Assembly: GCA_028673005.1 (NCBI GenBank)
Contig: CM054116.1
Coordinates: 81,232,572 to 81,296,571 of the forward strand
Length of the DNA: 64,000 bases
Source of the DNA: Tanypteryx hageni
Lineage: Eukaryota; Arthropoda; Insecta; Odonata; Petaluridae
Direction: 5' to 3'
The notes below the pieces were generated by a model. It made no database searches. It saw nothing but the letters and a program-made list of their open reading frames with translations, and was not told the origin of the DNA. The stretch's first letter is position 1; each line of letters starts with the position of its first letter. A program made the translations under genes and the position numbers. Positions 10,970-22,294 of the stretch are shown in pieces.

Positions 10970-11620
10970 AACATATTGCGAGAGAAGATAGGTAAGAAAG
11001 AGAGATGTAGAGGGAAGGATCGAGTGTGAATGACGTGGAACGGTAGCGAGAGAAGGAAGAGCAGAAGAAGGATGGTAAGACGGGTGAGATGGGAAGAGGT
11101 TGGAAGAAGAGGGTTTGAATGGAAAATAGTTCTTCGAACCGTGTGCGCGGGTGGATGTATGCAGAGCTGAGGTAGTCAAAGATAGGAAGAGACGGGAGGG
11201 AGAGAGAAAAAGAGGGCGGAGGAAGCAAAAATAAGGATGCCTCGGGAGGGAGGCCTGGAAGGTGGTGCGTAGATATTAGGCACCTTCCTCGGAGTATAGG
11301 CAGGAAGTTCTTGAAGAGGGGTTGGCATTGGAGAAAAGAGCGTTTGTCCCGAGGGGGTTTATAGTCGGGAGATGAGGTAATAAGGAAGAGTAGAGGAGGG
11401 GGAGGGTGGGAGGGAGGTGGAGGGAGAGTTAGGAACTGGTGGTCCTGAGGGGCTGCGAAGGATCGTGGAGGAGAAAGTATCGATGGGAGATAATAATGTG
11501 ACGTGTATAGCCTTGATAACTGGGGCGGGTGGGAGAGTGGAGGGAGGCGAGGGAAGGAGAAAGGAGGAAGAGAGAGTGACGCCTCGGGTGTCTGGAAAAG
11601 AGACACGCAGTTCGGGAGAA
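10970..11620. repeat. Polypurine tract with GC-richer patches
   Basis: Plus strand rich in GAGAGA, GGAGGA and GGGAGG. The complementary minus-strand ORF (10908-11606) is Ser/Pro/Leu-rich and is regarded as a by-product. Confidence 0.8.
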
Positions 11621-13389
11621 AATTTGACGGCGGCGGGACCCGGGTGCGGGGGATAGGAGACGTAGCCTTTGATGAATAATTACTCCATAAAAGTGACGCT
11701 GCTGTCTTACGAGGGGGACTTCAAAAGTGATTGCGAAACGTCTCTCTACACGGTGTAAACTGTCTCGCGAAACTATGCTCGCGCGAAGTTTTGTTCAGGA
11801 TGCCGAATCAAATAGATGTATCTTTCGACGCTTTATGGATGGGTGGGAATTTTTTTTCCAAGCGTTACTTTTGGCTTGCCATGAAGAACATTTTGTCTGC
11901 TTGATTTTCATTCGACAAGCGTTCGCTTGATTTGAGATATTTGTTTTCCGTCCCATTTTTAAAGATAAGTTCGCTGTCATAATTCATATTAAAAGTTCAA
12001 GTGACGTTTGTATAGCTTCTATTAATTAGTATTCCATGTAGTAATCGTTTTTGTGGAAATAATACAAATTATTGTAGCAAAGTTTCAGCAAAACTTTATT
12101 TTTAGATATGTTGAATTATTGTTGCCAAATAGGAGTCGGTTTTTTATCTTCATTTAGATATGAAATTATTTATTGGCTTTAAATAAATATTAAATTTTTA
12201 AAATAATTTTCTTTTTATCGCGAATTGTTGATCGATATCAGACGCCAATGTACAGGATCCATTAAAAAATCCTTAATAGTTTTCGCGGGTATTTAATATC
12301 TATTTCGAATATATTTTCCTTGAATCGCTTATTATTGGACGAACTTGTAAAAATCCTGCAATCTACCTCTGAAGAGACGTAGATAGATATATTTATCACC
12401 TAATTAAATATTCTGACGGTGATTGTATTATAAAACACTAATTTGTAACTCCATTTCTCGTTTTTTTTTGTGACAGACTGCGTATACGCTTGTATATTCT
12501 AGGACGATGTGCGTAGAAGAGAGGAAAGTGATAAAACTCGTGAAGATCCCGACACTTATTTCCAATTCATGACGAACTTTCTGCCGCCGAAATGAGGCCG
12601 GCAATAATCCACTCGGAGGAGAGTCTTGAAATAAATCAGGGCGCATGTAACATCGAGAGAAAACGGCGGAATAAGAAGGAGGAAGTACAATCAGGCCGTA
12701 AATATGACGAGTCAGTAGGGCAGGGCCGTTACAAAGAGAAAGATTTCACATACATATATTTATAAGAGGTAGGAAGAAGAGGGAGAGAAGTTGGGATAGG
12801 AAAATATATTCGCGGAACCTGCTACCAGAAGCTCTCGTAATCAGGATGGGGAAAAAGGGGGCGGCAAAGTTAAAATTCAAGCGGACATGAATTCCGATGG
12901 AAGGAAGGAGGAGCGTTCATTTTTCAGCTCGAGACACTTTGCTCCAAGCAGTTTCACAATGATTGAATTGGCCTATCTCTTACGTGAGAAGAATCGTAGA
13001 GAGGAAACCGTTCTTGCAGCTGAGGAGAGAGGCAAAGGAAGGGAGAGGAGTTAAGGAAAGAGGGAATGAATGGGCCGGAAAGACTATTGAAAAACCAAAA
13101 GGAAAAAGAACAAAAAACCTCGAGCATTGGAGATGAGATTTTTGCCGGATTGTTGCGAGACCTGAAAGTGAGAATCGCGCGAAGTAGAAGGATGCAAAAA
13201 AAATAAGAATTGAGGTAGAGAGAGGTAAGGTGGAAATTAGGGTTCGCGAGGGTTAAAGATCGTGCGATATACTTTGCTAGAGGGCCACACGCCCACACAA
13301 AAAAAGATCCAACGGAGTGTGAACAAAAAAAAACAGCGCAAAACTTAACGTATTAGTCTAGGGATGTAATGAAACGGATTCTGCGATCT
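11621..13389. other. Mixed DNA, no gene seen
   Basis: AT-rich to about 12400, then moderately purine-rich. Short ORFs on either strand have no recognisable content. Confidence 0.5.
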
Positions 13390-13570
13390 TTCGGACGGGA
13401 AAGGGAGTTGAGAAAGAAGAGGAGATGGGTAGAGGATAAAGAAGGGAAGGGGAGATCGGAAAGAGAAGGGATGGGGTGAGAAGAAAACTCGAGGGGAAAA
13501 TGGAAGGGGGAGGAAGGGAAGAGGAATAAGAGAGAGCGGAATGGGGGAAAAAGGGGAGGAGTTAAGACGT
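13390..13570. repeat. Polypurine tract
   Basis: About 180 bases dominated by GGGA, GAGA and GGAAGG on the plus strand, the same type of sequence as the tracts at 8-9.4 kb and 11-11.6 kb. Confidence 0.75.
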
Positions 13571-16500
13571 GACCCTTGGCCCATTGTCATTGCGAGAGAA
13601 GACTCGATGGCGATCGTCATAATATGAATGCGTAAAAGGGCACAGAAAGGGCTTTTACTTTCTTCCACTATCCCTTCTCCGTTTTTCCCCTTCATTTTAT
13701 CGTTATAGCGGAGCCTAGCGGTTATGCATGAGAATGGAACCGGAATGAGGGAAGTTAAAAATGGAATGAGCCCCGAGCATGCCGGAAACTCCCGATGGGG
13801 TGAGGAAGAGGAGGAGGGGAAGAGGAGAGGAAGGAAAGGAATCCTGGGAAATCAACGGTTGAGAGAGGAAGGAGGTAGATGGCGGGCACGAAGAACCGCG
13901 TCTTAGATCGGAGAAGAGGTTCGCGCGAGGAAAGCGTCCTCCTATTCTTTTATTTCCAAATTAGAAATGTTTAAAAATTAATATGGCGGAAGCGATTTCG
14001 CAAGGAATAAATTCTGATATATGTTATGTCGCGCTCGAAATTTTCCCCGACGTGCGTGTCGTCCGGCGAAGGATTTTTTTTAAATTTCGGGTGCGATGTT
14101 GTGCCGAAACTCGGATAGAACTAATCTGAAACCCTTCGTTTCGGCGCAGGCTTCATTACGATGCTCCTTGTTTTGGCAGAAGTGTCCTCTCTTCTAAAAA
14201 TCCTCTCTCGATTCATTACGTTTGGCAATATTTTTCACGTACGTGCGTGTTATAAAATAGGCTCTTGTAGCAAAATAATTAATCATTCATGGATAAATTT
14301 GAATAACAATGAAGAGTTTTTGGGTAAAATTCGAAATCAACTGCATTGTTTTCGTAAACAGTAACCTCAGCTATTCTCAGAAATAGACAAAATGGAGCTT
14401 TCCCGAGTGTATTTTATTAATACCATTCTTAATATATTTTATCAACCGGTTAATTATTTAAAATAAATCTCTTTATACATTATCTTATATATTATTTCCG
14501 AGTGTGGGTTTATTTGTTTTTACGAGCGGCTACCTTTTTCGTAAAACCGGAAGACCACACCTCTTCATATGTGTTATAGTTAGAAAGTGCAGACTCCAAT
14601 GAGGGTGTAAAAGGTGTTCATTTTTTTCTCAGGTTAGTTGGTTCGATTCCAGACGCGTTTTATTTTTCCATTTGATTAACATGTAATCGGCTGTAATCCG
14701 ATGTGTACATCTTAGGTCTTTAACATTTTAAAATATCTCAAAATTAAGATATCATCGCAGAATTTACACTGCTGTACGCAGAATAGAATGTTAATTCTTA
14801 TTATTATCGTCTATTTACTTATCTAATTCGAATTTGCTCAAATTTTAAGTTTGCAGTAGAATTTCCCCCCGATTTTTTCACATTTCAAAAGGAGGTTACC
14901 TAGGTTACTGGCATTGTTGTGCTCGGTGTTTTAATGCATTTTCACTTAGCTTACACTAAAAAACACGCATGAAAAACAATAATTGATTGAAAATTAACGT
15001 GAAAGCTTAACCTTTTTGAGACAGCTTAGACTTTTAGACTCTGATATAAGGAACTATTAAAATTTTTGTTGTATAAGTTGGGTGGTTCATATCGCAAAAT
15101 TTTAGTATCATAATTTTCATGCAACTAAATATATTAACTATATATAGGTGGTTATAAAAACTCATTTAATCGAATAAACTCTGCGCAATAATTGCGCGGG
15201 TCTCAGCTGGTCTTTTATATTCTTGAAGTGATGCCGTAAATGATTTTCTCGTAAGCGTTCTTGCTCATTTTTGTAGCATATTATAGAAGCAATTCATTTT
15301 GTCTAATGTTTTATGAATTTTTTTTTGTGTTACATACATGCAGAGAAATTCCGATTACGTTTTCCGGCTAAAAGACAGCTTTCTGAACTAATGAAGGAAG
15401 CTTCATATTTTTGCAACCTTAAAATGCTACGACACGCGTCTAGCTCTACGATTAGTGTAGAGCTAATTTGCGATCTTATTCCCGGAAGAATCATTAATCT
15501 TCGGTGGCTTTTTTGGGAGCTAAGGTCTGAATTTGTCAACCGTTCTTCCTATTATTAAGGTGACCTATTCTGATAGGATTTATAAACCTTTTCAGTTAAT
15601 TGCAGAGTAAGTATTGTAAGTATGCGAGCATCTGCTCCAAATGGGGGCCTCTAATAAAATTCATCTTTTTTTCTACGGCTTATCTTGTCTTGTTGCCGCG
15701 AGTTTCAAACGGTCAGAAACCGTTCATCGATAATATCATACAATACCTTATTCACATATTGGAGAAGAACGAAGTTGTACATGAATTAGTTAAATGTGCC
15801 ACTATTGCACTTAGGTCGGTGCAATAATTTTAAACGTTTTCTTGAGCAACTACGTAGTCGCCTCTTTCGAGAGCCCTTCATTGGTTCTATTTTACTTGTT
15901 CTATGAGAATTCGAATTAGGCCTCTCTGAAAGCGAATCATTGAATAGACCAACGCCCATTATACCATTACTTCACTGAGGTTGTGAATGGAAAGGAGTGT
16001 CTCAGAAACTTGTTTGTCAAATCGGTATTAATATCAGTGAGTCCGATTCGGGTTGGGCGGGTATATATATACCCAAACGCCTATATTCTCTGGCTGAGAA
16101 CTCATATCGTCGTGAACGTCGTTAGCAGCAGAATGCACTTGAGAGTGAAGCGTTAAAGCTGCAACCGCGCTGGCAAACCACAAACCACTTTTGTGCCAGT
16201 TTTTGGATTTTTTCCTCGTTAATTCCAAAAACATGTCTTCCAGATACGCGCAGGATCTGTAAAGGATTGTGAACTTCCTAAAATATCAGCAAGGAATGCG
16301 GTAAGTGTTGAGTAATTATCTATTTCACTAATATTGAAATAAAACAAGCGATTAATTAGTCGACAAAAATAATTGTTCATAGTTAACTTGAACGTATTTT
16401 CTGCAGTCACGTCGTAGATGGCAGCTCTCCTATATCAGTGACGTTTGTTCTGGGATTTTTGATGAAAAGTGTGTCTCTCACGTTTTGTCAGTATATTTCT

Positions 16501-17252
16501 AGTGCTTAGCTCAATCTGTACCTAGGACTGCAGGCTACGCAGTTTTGCACCGTTAATTCTTGAAAACGGTTACGAAATGATAAATGGGGGTTTTATACGT
16601 GACAATCCAGGAAAATTGCCTTGCGTGTCACGGTTGACACTGGTGCCGCAGGCTTAACTTCTCTTTCCAACATATTCCACTGTGTTTTAGCAAAATTGCT
16701 GACGTATTAATGTAATATATATGCTAAAGTTACTTGTTGTCAAAATGAAAATGTTTGATATTTATTCCTATAAGAGCTTTAAAATTTTCTGGGCATTATC
16801 ATAAGCCAGCATTATTCAGTGCCTTTTTCGATTGAAGATTAAATCTCCAGAGGAAGCTTGCGCTGAAAACTGACTACAGTAAACAATAACGCTTTTGATC
16901 ATTCTCTCAAAATGAATTTTACATTTGATGAGGATAAAATGTTCAACGATTGAAATCATGCGTACATTTTTGCTTTCAATATGTAAGCACCTGAGTTATG
17001 TATTTTCGCAATTTGCATATGTGCCTGTGTATATTTACGTTATTGCGTTAAAAGGGTCATATTTTTGCCCAACTATATCTTTATATATACCTTCATCCAA
17101 GGGATTCTTTGTCCCTCTGTTATGGTAAACGTTTTTCGGTGGTAGTTAATCCTCTCTGTGTTAGCTTATTTGCTTTGTTACTGAGAGGGCTTTTCTCTAA
17201 CGTTCGTACTTCTTGTCTCACCCTTTACCAGATTTGCCCGTATCACTTAGAC
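13571..17252. other. Mostly AT-rich DNA, no gene recognised
   Basis: A short purine-rich patch at about 13790-13890 is followed by AT-rich sequence. A perfect 9-bp hairpin TAGCTCTAC/GTAGAGCTA lies near 15441-15465 inside an otherwise unremarkable 81-codon ORF (15313-15558). A box-B-like GGTTCGATTCC near 14640 is isolated, with no tRNA fold around it. No supported gene. Confidence 0.45.
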
Positions 17253-17562
17253 CAGTGGTGAGTAACCTACGGCACTTGAAAGCGTTTTATGTGGCCCAGG
17301 GAGCTATGAGTAAAGAGAGATTTAACACAAACTCATATCATATACATTCAAATTACGAAAACGGAACATGATATTGAAATATTAATACTAAAAATCTAAT
17401 TTTGAAGTGATTTTCACTAATATGATACCTCAGACTCTCCAGTTAACGTCCGATTTATAGTCTAATCTGGCACACTGAAACATTGGCGACTTGCAATGCG
17501 ACCCACCGAGGAATCTGCAACCCCATTACGGCCCGCCACGTAGAATTGGTTGCTCACCACTG
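17253..17562. mobile_element. hAT-type MITE, 310 bp
   Basis: The left end CAGTGGTGAGTAACC and right end GGTTGCTCACCACTG form 15-bp terminal inverted repeats with one mismatch. Flanks ACTTAGAC (17245-17252) and GCATATAC (17563-17570) match at 5 of 8 positions, consistent with an old 8-bp duplication. Sequence just inside the ends (GGCACTTGAAAGCG; GACCCACC; GGCCCGCCACG) resembles the GC-rich subterminal regions of other hAT MITEs in this window. No coding capacity. Confidence 0.75.
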
Positions 17563-19639
17563 GCATATACCCCCCTTTCCGAAAATGTTTGCATACGCAA
17601 TTTTTGCATTGTTGCACTAAAACTACCATAATATTTAAACCGACTAAGTTAAAGTGAAATATTTTTTGTCACTATTTTGTTAGCAAAGGTCCACTGAAAT
17701 TAAATCTTCAATAGAGAAACCGAAAATTTGTGGTATTAAATTTTGCCAATATTTTAAGGTTTTAAGGTTTATTCTACTTTTCGTCTTGACCTTGAAACAC
17801 TCAGTCATATCTCGGCAGTACGTTGAAGAAATTTTATAAAAGTAGTTCGGTGAGGGGTGATAAATTTTGGAAGCCCAGAGCTATTGTAATTAGAGGTCTT
17901 TAACGAAAACTAAACTAATCAGAAGAGAAAATTTTAGAACGAAAATAAGTTTCTTTGCACAACATGTCCTTTTTATTTCTGTATTCATTCAACATAATCT
18001 CTTGTTCTCGCTATTTTCGTAAAGCAGGGACTCTGTGACCCCTCAGACCCCAGGATTGCCCTGTTAGCTCATTCGCAGATCCGCCCCTGATTATCACCAT
18101 TTTACTAAACTTATTATTCTCATCACTGAGTGAAATGTTTAATGACATTTTATTCCATTTATTATTCATAGCTAATATCTTTAAAATGTAGTTTCTATTT
18201 ATTTTGCATGACCCACATGAATCATTCTTGATTTTAATATACTCTAATTAGACATGGCTCTCTACTTTGGTTTTCGTAGTAGTTCACGTAAAATATCTTT
18301 TATCTTAAGCTCTATGTTCGCGGTTTTACTGATTTATGGCTATTTTCAGGAACGTAACCCTTGTGAATGCTGAGGAGGTGTATAAATAAAATTGAAACTC
18401 TGATTCGCACTTTAATTGATAATATTACCAATCCAATCTTCAATTTGTGATCTTTTGAAATTCTAGCAAAACTTTAAAATGAACTTGAGGTAAAAGCAAC
18501 AAGTTGTAATTTTTTAACGAATATTGTAACGATGACTACATGAGACTACTTCGTATTTTTTATAATAGTTCGACTTGTTTTTTCCCCATAAAAAGTTCTA
18601 TCAGGCTTACTTATTTTTCAACTAGCTTAAACTTCTGAAAGCATTGTATGCTCCATTTTGTTTTATCATGTATAATAATTCGCAAGTGCCCCTCTGACGG
18701 CAAGTCCTTTTAGGAGCTTCCAGTTGGATTCGATTCCTGAAATAATTTACACGTTTAAGTGATCGTGAATATATGTTACGAGTTATTTGGGTAATACATT
18801 CAAATTAGTAACATTAATAACTCAAAGTATATTATCATTGAAAATTGCATATCCTGCATTACTGAGAACTTATTCAAAAAGGTAAACCTCATGTTTTTAA
18901 TGCGATGATAGTGTTAATAATATTTGAATTTAGATTCAGCTTCAACAACTATTCTTCATATAATTGTTGTCTCTCATGCGAAGGTCATTTACACTGGTAT
19001 TCATGAATGACCTACCTGGTAAGGAGTTATGAAATTATAGGTAATATAAAATACTTTGATTTTTAAATCAGCAAGTGAACTTAACCACAGTATTTTGTGA
19101 TATATTGAAAAATGTTCAAAATATTTTTATTTGGACATTGTGTTTGCTCAGAATTTTATTGAGTTACTTACTTTCCTTCGAAGTTAATCATAGAAATTTT
19201 TTTGCATCGAATCCATTAAATGATAGAAATTAATTTTTAGTATTCAGTGATGATCATACGATTTAATTTAACGTCTCTAGTCCGATCTACGACAAACTCT
19301 ATCGTGCAGGATACTTAACCAGCTCAATGGCGAATTTTCCTTACGAAATCTTAAATGATAAATTTGAACTTTTGACATATTTCCTAGAGATTTATTCGCC
19401 GTATTGTCTTTGGAGAACCCCCGTGAAGAAGAAGCAATGGAGCCCTGTGTGGCCATAAATCCGCTTCTACCCTCTTTCTTTTCTTATCTTTCGGTCGATT
19501 TTAGCCTTCCTGCAGACTGCTAAAACAAAGCCCTTTGCAAACGAGCTTCATTCCCTTCCGTGCTCCACATGTTAAAGTTTCCCATGGGTCCTTCACCAGT
19601 GATAGCCCTAGAATATACGATATATATATATGAAAATAT
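17563..19639. other. AT-rich DNA, possible decayed transposon end
   Basis: No gene seen. AGATCCGCCCCTG at about 18077-18089 resembles the right end of hAT elements beginning CAGGGGCGGAT, but no matching left end was found. A short TA run at about 19617-19632 adjoins the next RTE fragment. Confidence 0.4.
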
Positions 19640-20000
19640 AAGAAATGTGGACTTGGAATAGAATGCTGAATATAAAATGGACAGATAGGATGAAAAACGA
19701 TTAAGTGCCACGAAGAGTAGGAGAGAAGCGAATGAATATACAAACTATTAGAGAGAGGAAGGCAAACTGGGTTGGACATTACTTGAGGAGAGAGAGTATG
19801 ATTAAGGACGTGTTAGAAGGAAAATTTGATGGAAAAGTGAAAGAGGTAGGAAAAGGTTTCAGCTGATAGACGATTTGAAAGGGAAAGAAAGTTATCAAGA
19901 TATGAAGAGGACAACGGAAAATAGGAGTATATGGAAAAACAGGTTTAACCATGAATAATCACGGACCTTTCTACGGACAGACTACCTATGATGATGATTA
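19640..20000 (+). mobile_element. RTE-like LINE, 5'-truncated 3' end
   Basis: Begins in the block encoding a MWTW-like segment and continues to the family 3' end, closely matching 61117-61460 (plus) and the complement of 61517-61860. It retains CATTACTTGAGGAGAGAG, TTTCAGCTGATAGACGAT and the terminal ACGGACAGACTACCTATGATG before running into a TA array. All coding frames are broken. Both edges carry TA repeats (19617-19632 and 19999-20040). The GATGATGAT tail is compatible with the short-repeat tails of RTE-type LINEs. Confidence 0.8.
19967..19980 (+). other. 3'-end hairpin of RTE-like LINE, one mismatch
   Basis: CTTTCTACGGACAG is the family hairpin with a G-to-T change that breaks one base pair of the stem. 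Confidence 0.5.
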
Positions 20001-20040
20001 TATATATATATATATGCATATATGTATATGTATATCTATA
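19999..20040. repeat. (TA)n array, imperfect
   Basis: A TA dinucleotide run with GCATATATGTATATG interruptions, lying exactly between the RTE tail and element X. Confidence 0.9.
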
Positions 20041-20826
20041 AAAAATAGCTGCTTCTTACGGAGGATATATTATATACTAGTATAAGGTGCTTGCATTCTG
20101 CAAGCATATCGTCTCACCTTGAAAAACCATTCATTTTTCAGACATATGTTTCATCATTACAAATATTTTGTTATTCTAAAGATTTCACCTCCGCAGCGAT
20201 TTTCGTTTTTCCCTAATACAAAAATAATAGATTAAAACAATCCCCAAACTTTGTAATTTTAAGAATTTGATACTTTCTCCATTATGGGGCACTAATGCTA
20301 CACATTTCTGCCAAATTTTAAAGTTGTAGCACTTCTAGAAGTGAAATAATATTTTTTTAATTGTTTAAATTTTAAACATTTTTAACGGCCGCTGCAATAT
20401 ATATATGGAAAGATTCAAATGTTTATTTGTGCAAATGCACTACTCTGTAAATAACTTTAAAAGTTCAGCTTCCTAGCTCATCCCGTAGTACCTAAACAGT
20501 TATCTATTTGTTTAAATTTTGTGAATTTTTAACGGCAACACAAGTTAAAATATCAAAATTTTTGTAATCCCTACTCCGTTGTTTTTACAAATCCTACTTC
20601 TAAAAAAATTTCAGCACCGTAGCACATTCGGAAATACATAAACCTTGAAATTTTGTTTAAACACTTGCGAATTTTAACGGCCGCATTTTAGCACTTTTTC
20701 AAGATTTTCGTTTTTTCTAGTCGGTTTTGCACAAAATCCTTTCTAAGAAAAAATTTCGAATCTCCAGCTCATCTGGAAGTGCCTAATCATTAGTATCCTC
20801 CTCCTCCTCTGTAAGAAACGTCGATA
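20041..20826 (+). mobile_element. Element X: TA-associated repeat with short inverted ends
   Basis: A second copy lies inverted at 56151-56575 and a third starts at 63976. The left end TAGCTGCTTCTTACGGAGGA (20046-20065) and the inverted right end TCCTCCTCTGTAAGAAACG (20802-20820) share CTTAC(G/A)GAGGA with an imperfect match around it, so the unit has short terminal inverted repeats. Inside, a theme of about 140-150 bp recurs three times, each marked by TTTTTAACGGC or a close variant (near 20379-20390, 20525-20535 and 20677-20686). No ORF. TA repeats flank it. It fits a MITE that inserts at TA, or a satellite-like mobile unit. The family was not recognised. Confidence 0.6.
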
Positions 20827-21102
20827 TATAATGAAAATGATATAAAACCTAAGGTACTTCTAGATATTTTACAGAGCTGAAATTTGGAGAAAACCTTAGT
20901 GTTGATCCAAAACGATCAGGAAAAATGGAATATTCCAAAATTTCTCCTTACAACGGTGTCTTTTACACCCCAAAATGTTCATTTTCAAGTCTCATTAGAA
21001 ACACTTTTAAATTACTTTTATTAATTATATATATATATATTATATATTATAATATATATATTATTAATACTTATGCAAGCACCGTTTACTAGTATATATA
21101 TA
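20827..21102. other. AT-rich spacer with imperfect TA run
   Basis: Contains an imperfect TA-rich run at 21024-21066. Nothing else was recognised. Confidence 0.5.
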
Positions 21103-21143
21103 CCTTGTTGCCACCCTCATCACTACCTTTTCTTTTCCTTTAG

Positions 21144-21146
<3 letters not shown>
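21103..21146 (+). mobile_element. PLE 3'-terminal fragment upstream of PLE body
   Basis: CTTGTTGCCACCCTCATCAC followed by TACC and a pyrimidine-rich run matches the end of the PLE 3' region at about 50430-50465. Lying directly upstream of a PLE body in the same orientation, it is consistent with a PLE pseudo-LTR or tandem copy remnant. Both run into TA arrays. Confidence 0.6.

Positions 21147-21190
<44 letters not shown>
21147..21190. repeat. (AT)n array, 44 bp
   Basis: Pure AT repeat immediately before the open frame of the PLE. Confidence 0.95.
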
Positions 21191-21191
<1 letters not shown>

Positions 21192-21192
<1 letters not shown>

Positions 21193-21923
21193 TACAGCGC
21201 GGATACCCGCCGGATCTGATCCGAGACCAAATCCGGCGGGCAGTCGCACCCGCCACCCCTAACTCCCACCTCAATACCCACACCACCACCGATTCCACCC
21301 TCCAACTCACCCTAACCACCCTGTATTTCCCCGGCATCCACGACATTCTGAAAAACATCCTGAAAGCCGCCCACCTTATCCTCTCATCCTCCCCTCACCA
21401 GATCCCATTTCCCAGACCACCGATGCTCTCCTTCCGCCGTCCCCCTAATCTGGCAAACATTCTATGGAAGAAAGAACCCCCAGCACCCACGCCTTTACAC
21501 CCCGCCGGATCTTACCCCTGCGGTAGACCCCGATGTCTAACATGCCCAATAAACCACCCCTGCAACTCCTTCTCCAGTCCCACAACCAACATCACCTACC
21601 CCATAACTTCCACCACCAACTGCACCACCCGCAATATCATTTACCTCCTGAGATGCACCCAATGTCCCGCCTTTTATGTTGGCCTCACCAGCAATCCCCT
21701 CAACATCCGCATGAATGGCCACCGCAACAGCGTCATTCTCAAACGACCGCTGCCGGTGGCCGTTCATGCGAACAAACATAATTTAAAGTTCAACAACTGC
21801 TTCACAGTGAGAGTCATTCGCGCTCTCCCCGACAATGCTTCGGCTCCCCAACTCCGTCAGTGGGAGCTTTCGCATATCCATCTCCTAAACTCCTTCACTC
21901 CCCCAGGCCTCAACCTTCGATAG
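21192..21923 (+). pseudogene. PLE protein C-terminal part with GIY-YIG endonuclease
   Basis: The frame is open for 243 codons from the edge of the AT array to a TAG; a start at 21423 is internal and unlikely to be the real one. The first ~80 residues (RGYPPDLIRDQIRRA; GIHDILKNILKAAHLIL; PNLANILW) match the RT-to-endonuclease linker style of PLEs. A cysteine cluster follows (CGRPRCLTCPI). The GIY-YIG core is visible as IIYLLRC (Y of GIY), FYVGLTS (YVG for YIG), a conserved Arg in NIRMNGHR, the Glu in QWELSHI and the final GLNLR. In PLEs this endonuclease nicks the target for reverse transcription. All core residues seem present, but the upstream RT is missing, so the copy is not autonomous. 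Confidence 0.85.
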
Positions 21924-22065
21924 CTTTTCACACCCTTTCTGTCTTCTTCCAACACCCTACCCATCCCCAACCCCCTCCGTTTCCTCCAATCCTCAACCTT
22001 TCCGCACTACCCTTCCACCCCCATGCCTCCACCCAGTGTCACCGCCATCAGTTCTCTCTCTGTAG

Positions 22066-22088
22066 CTGAAGAAGGAGTAGTTCCGAAA
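22066..22088 (+). ncRNA. Hammerhead-ribozyme-like core of PLE
   Basis: CUGAAGA, one A, a 4-bp helix GGAG/UUCC with a UAG loop (one G-U pair), then GAAA: a good CUGANGA-helix II-GAAA core. Sequence upstream (TCAGTT plus CTCTCTC) and downstream (AAGCTTTACG...TTTTACGTGTGTC) is shared with the 50.3-kb copy. Helix I, helix III and the cleavage site were not assigned. PLEs are established carriers of hammerheads; activity here is inferred. Confidence 0.55.
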
Positions 22089-22226
22089 GCTTTACGTTTG
22101 TGATGTTTCTGTGTTTTTGTGTTATTTTACGTGTGTCGCTTCGACATCCCCGGGGCCTCGCCAACCTGAAGTCGTCTGATTGGTGAGTGCTCACTGGGTT
22201 TCCTCATCCCATCACCTTGTTGACAT

Positions 22227-22228
<2 letters not shown>

Positions 22229-22291
<63 letters not shown>
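22229..22291. repeat. (AT)n array, 63 bp
   Basis: Pure AT array at the 3' edge of the PLE. Confidence 0.95.

Positions 22292-22294
<3 letters not shown>

Larger units (their letters stand above)
21191..22228 (+). mobile_element. PLE, 5'-truncated copy with GIY-YIG
   Basis: A GC-richer island inside AT-rich DNA, bounded on both sides by (AT)n arrays. It holds the 3' part of the PLE protein, a short 3' untranslated region, a hammerhead-like core (22066-22088) and terminal sequence with TTACGTGTGTCGCTTCGAC that is shared with the PLE end at 50.3 kb. The RT catalytic domain is missing, so the copy is 5'-truncated. Composition differs sharply from the flanks, in keeping with a recent or foreign-composition insertion. 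Confidence 0.8.

Noticed and set aside
17870..18090. Possible hAT element ending AGATCCGCCCCTG
   Set aside because: No matching left inverted end or duplicated flank found.
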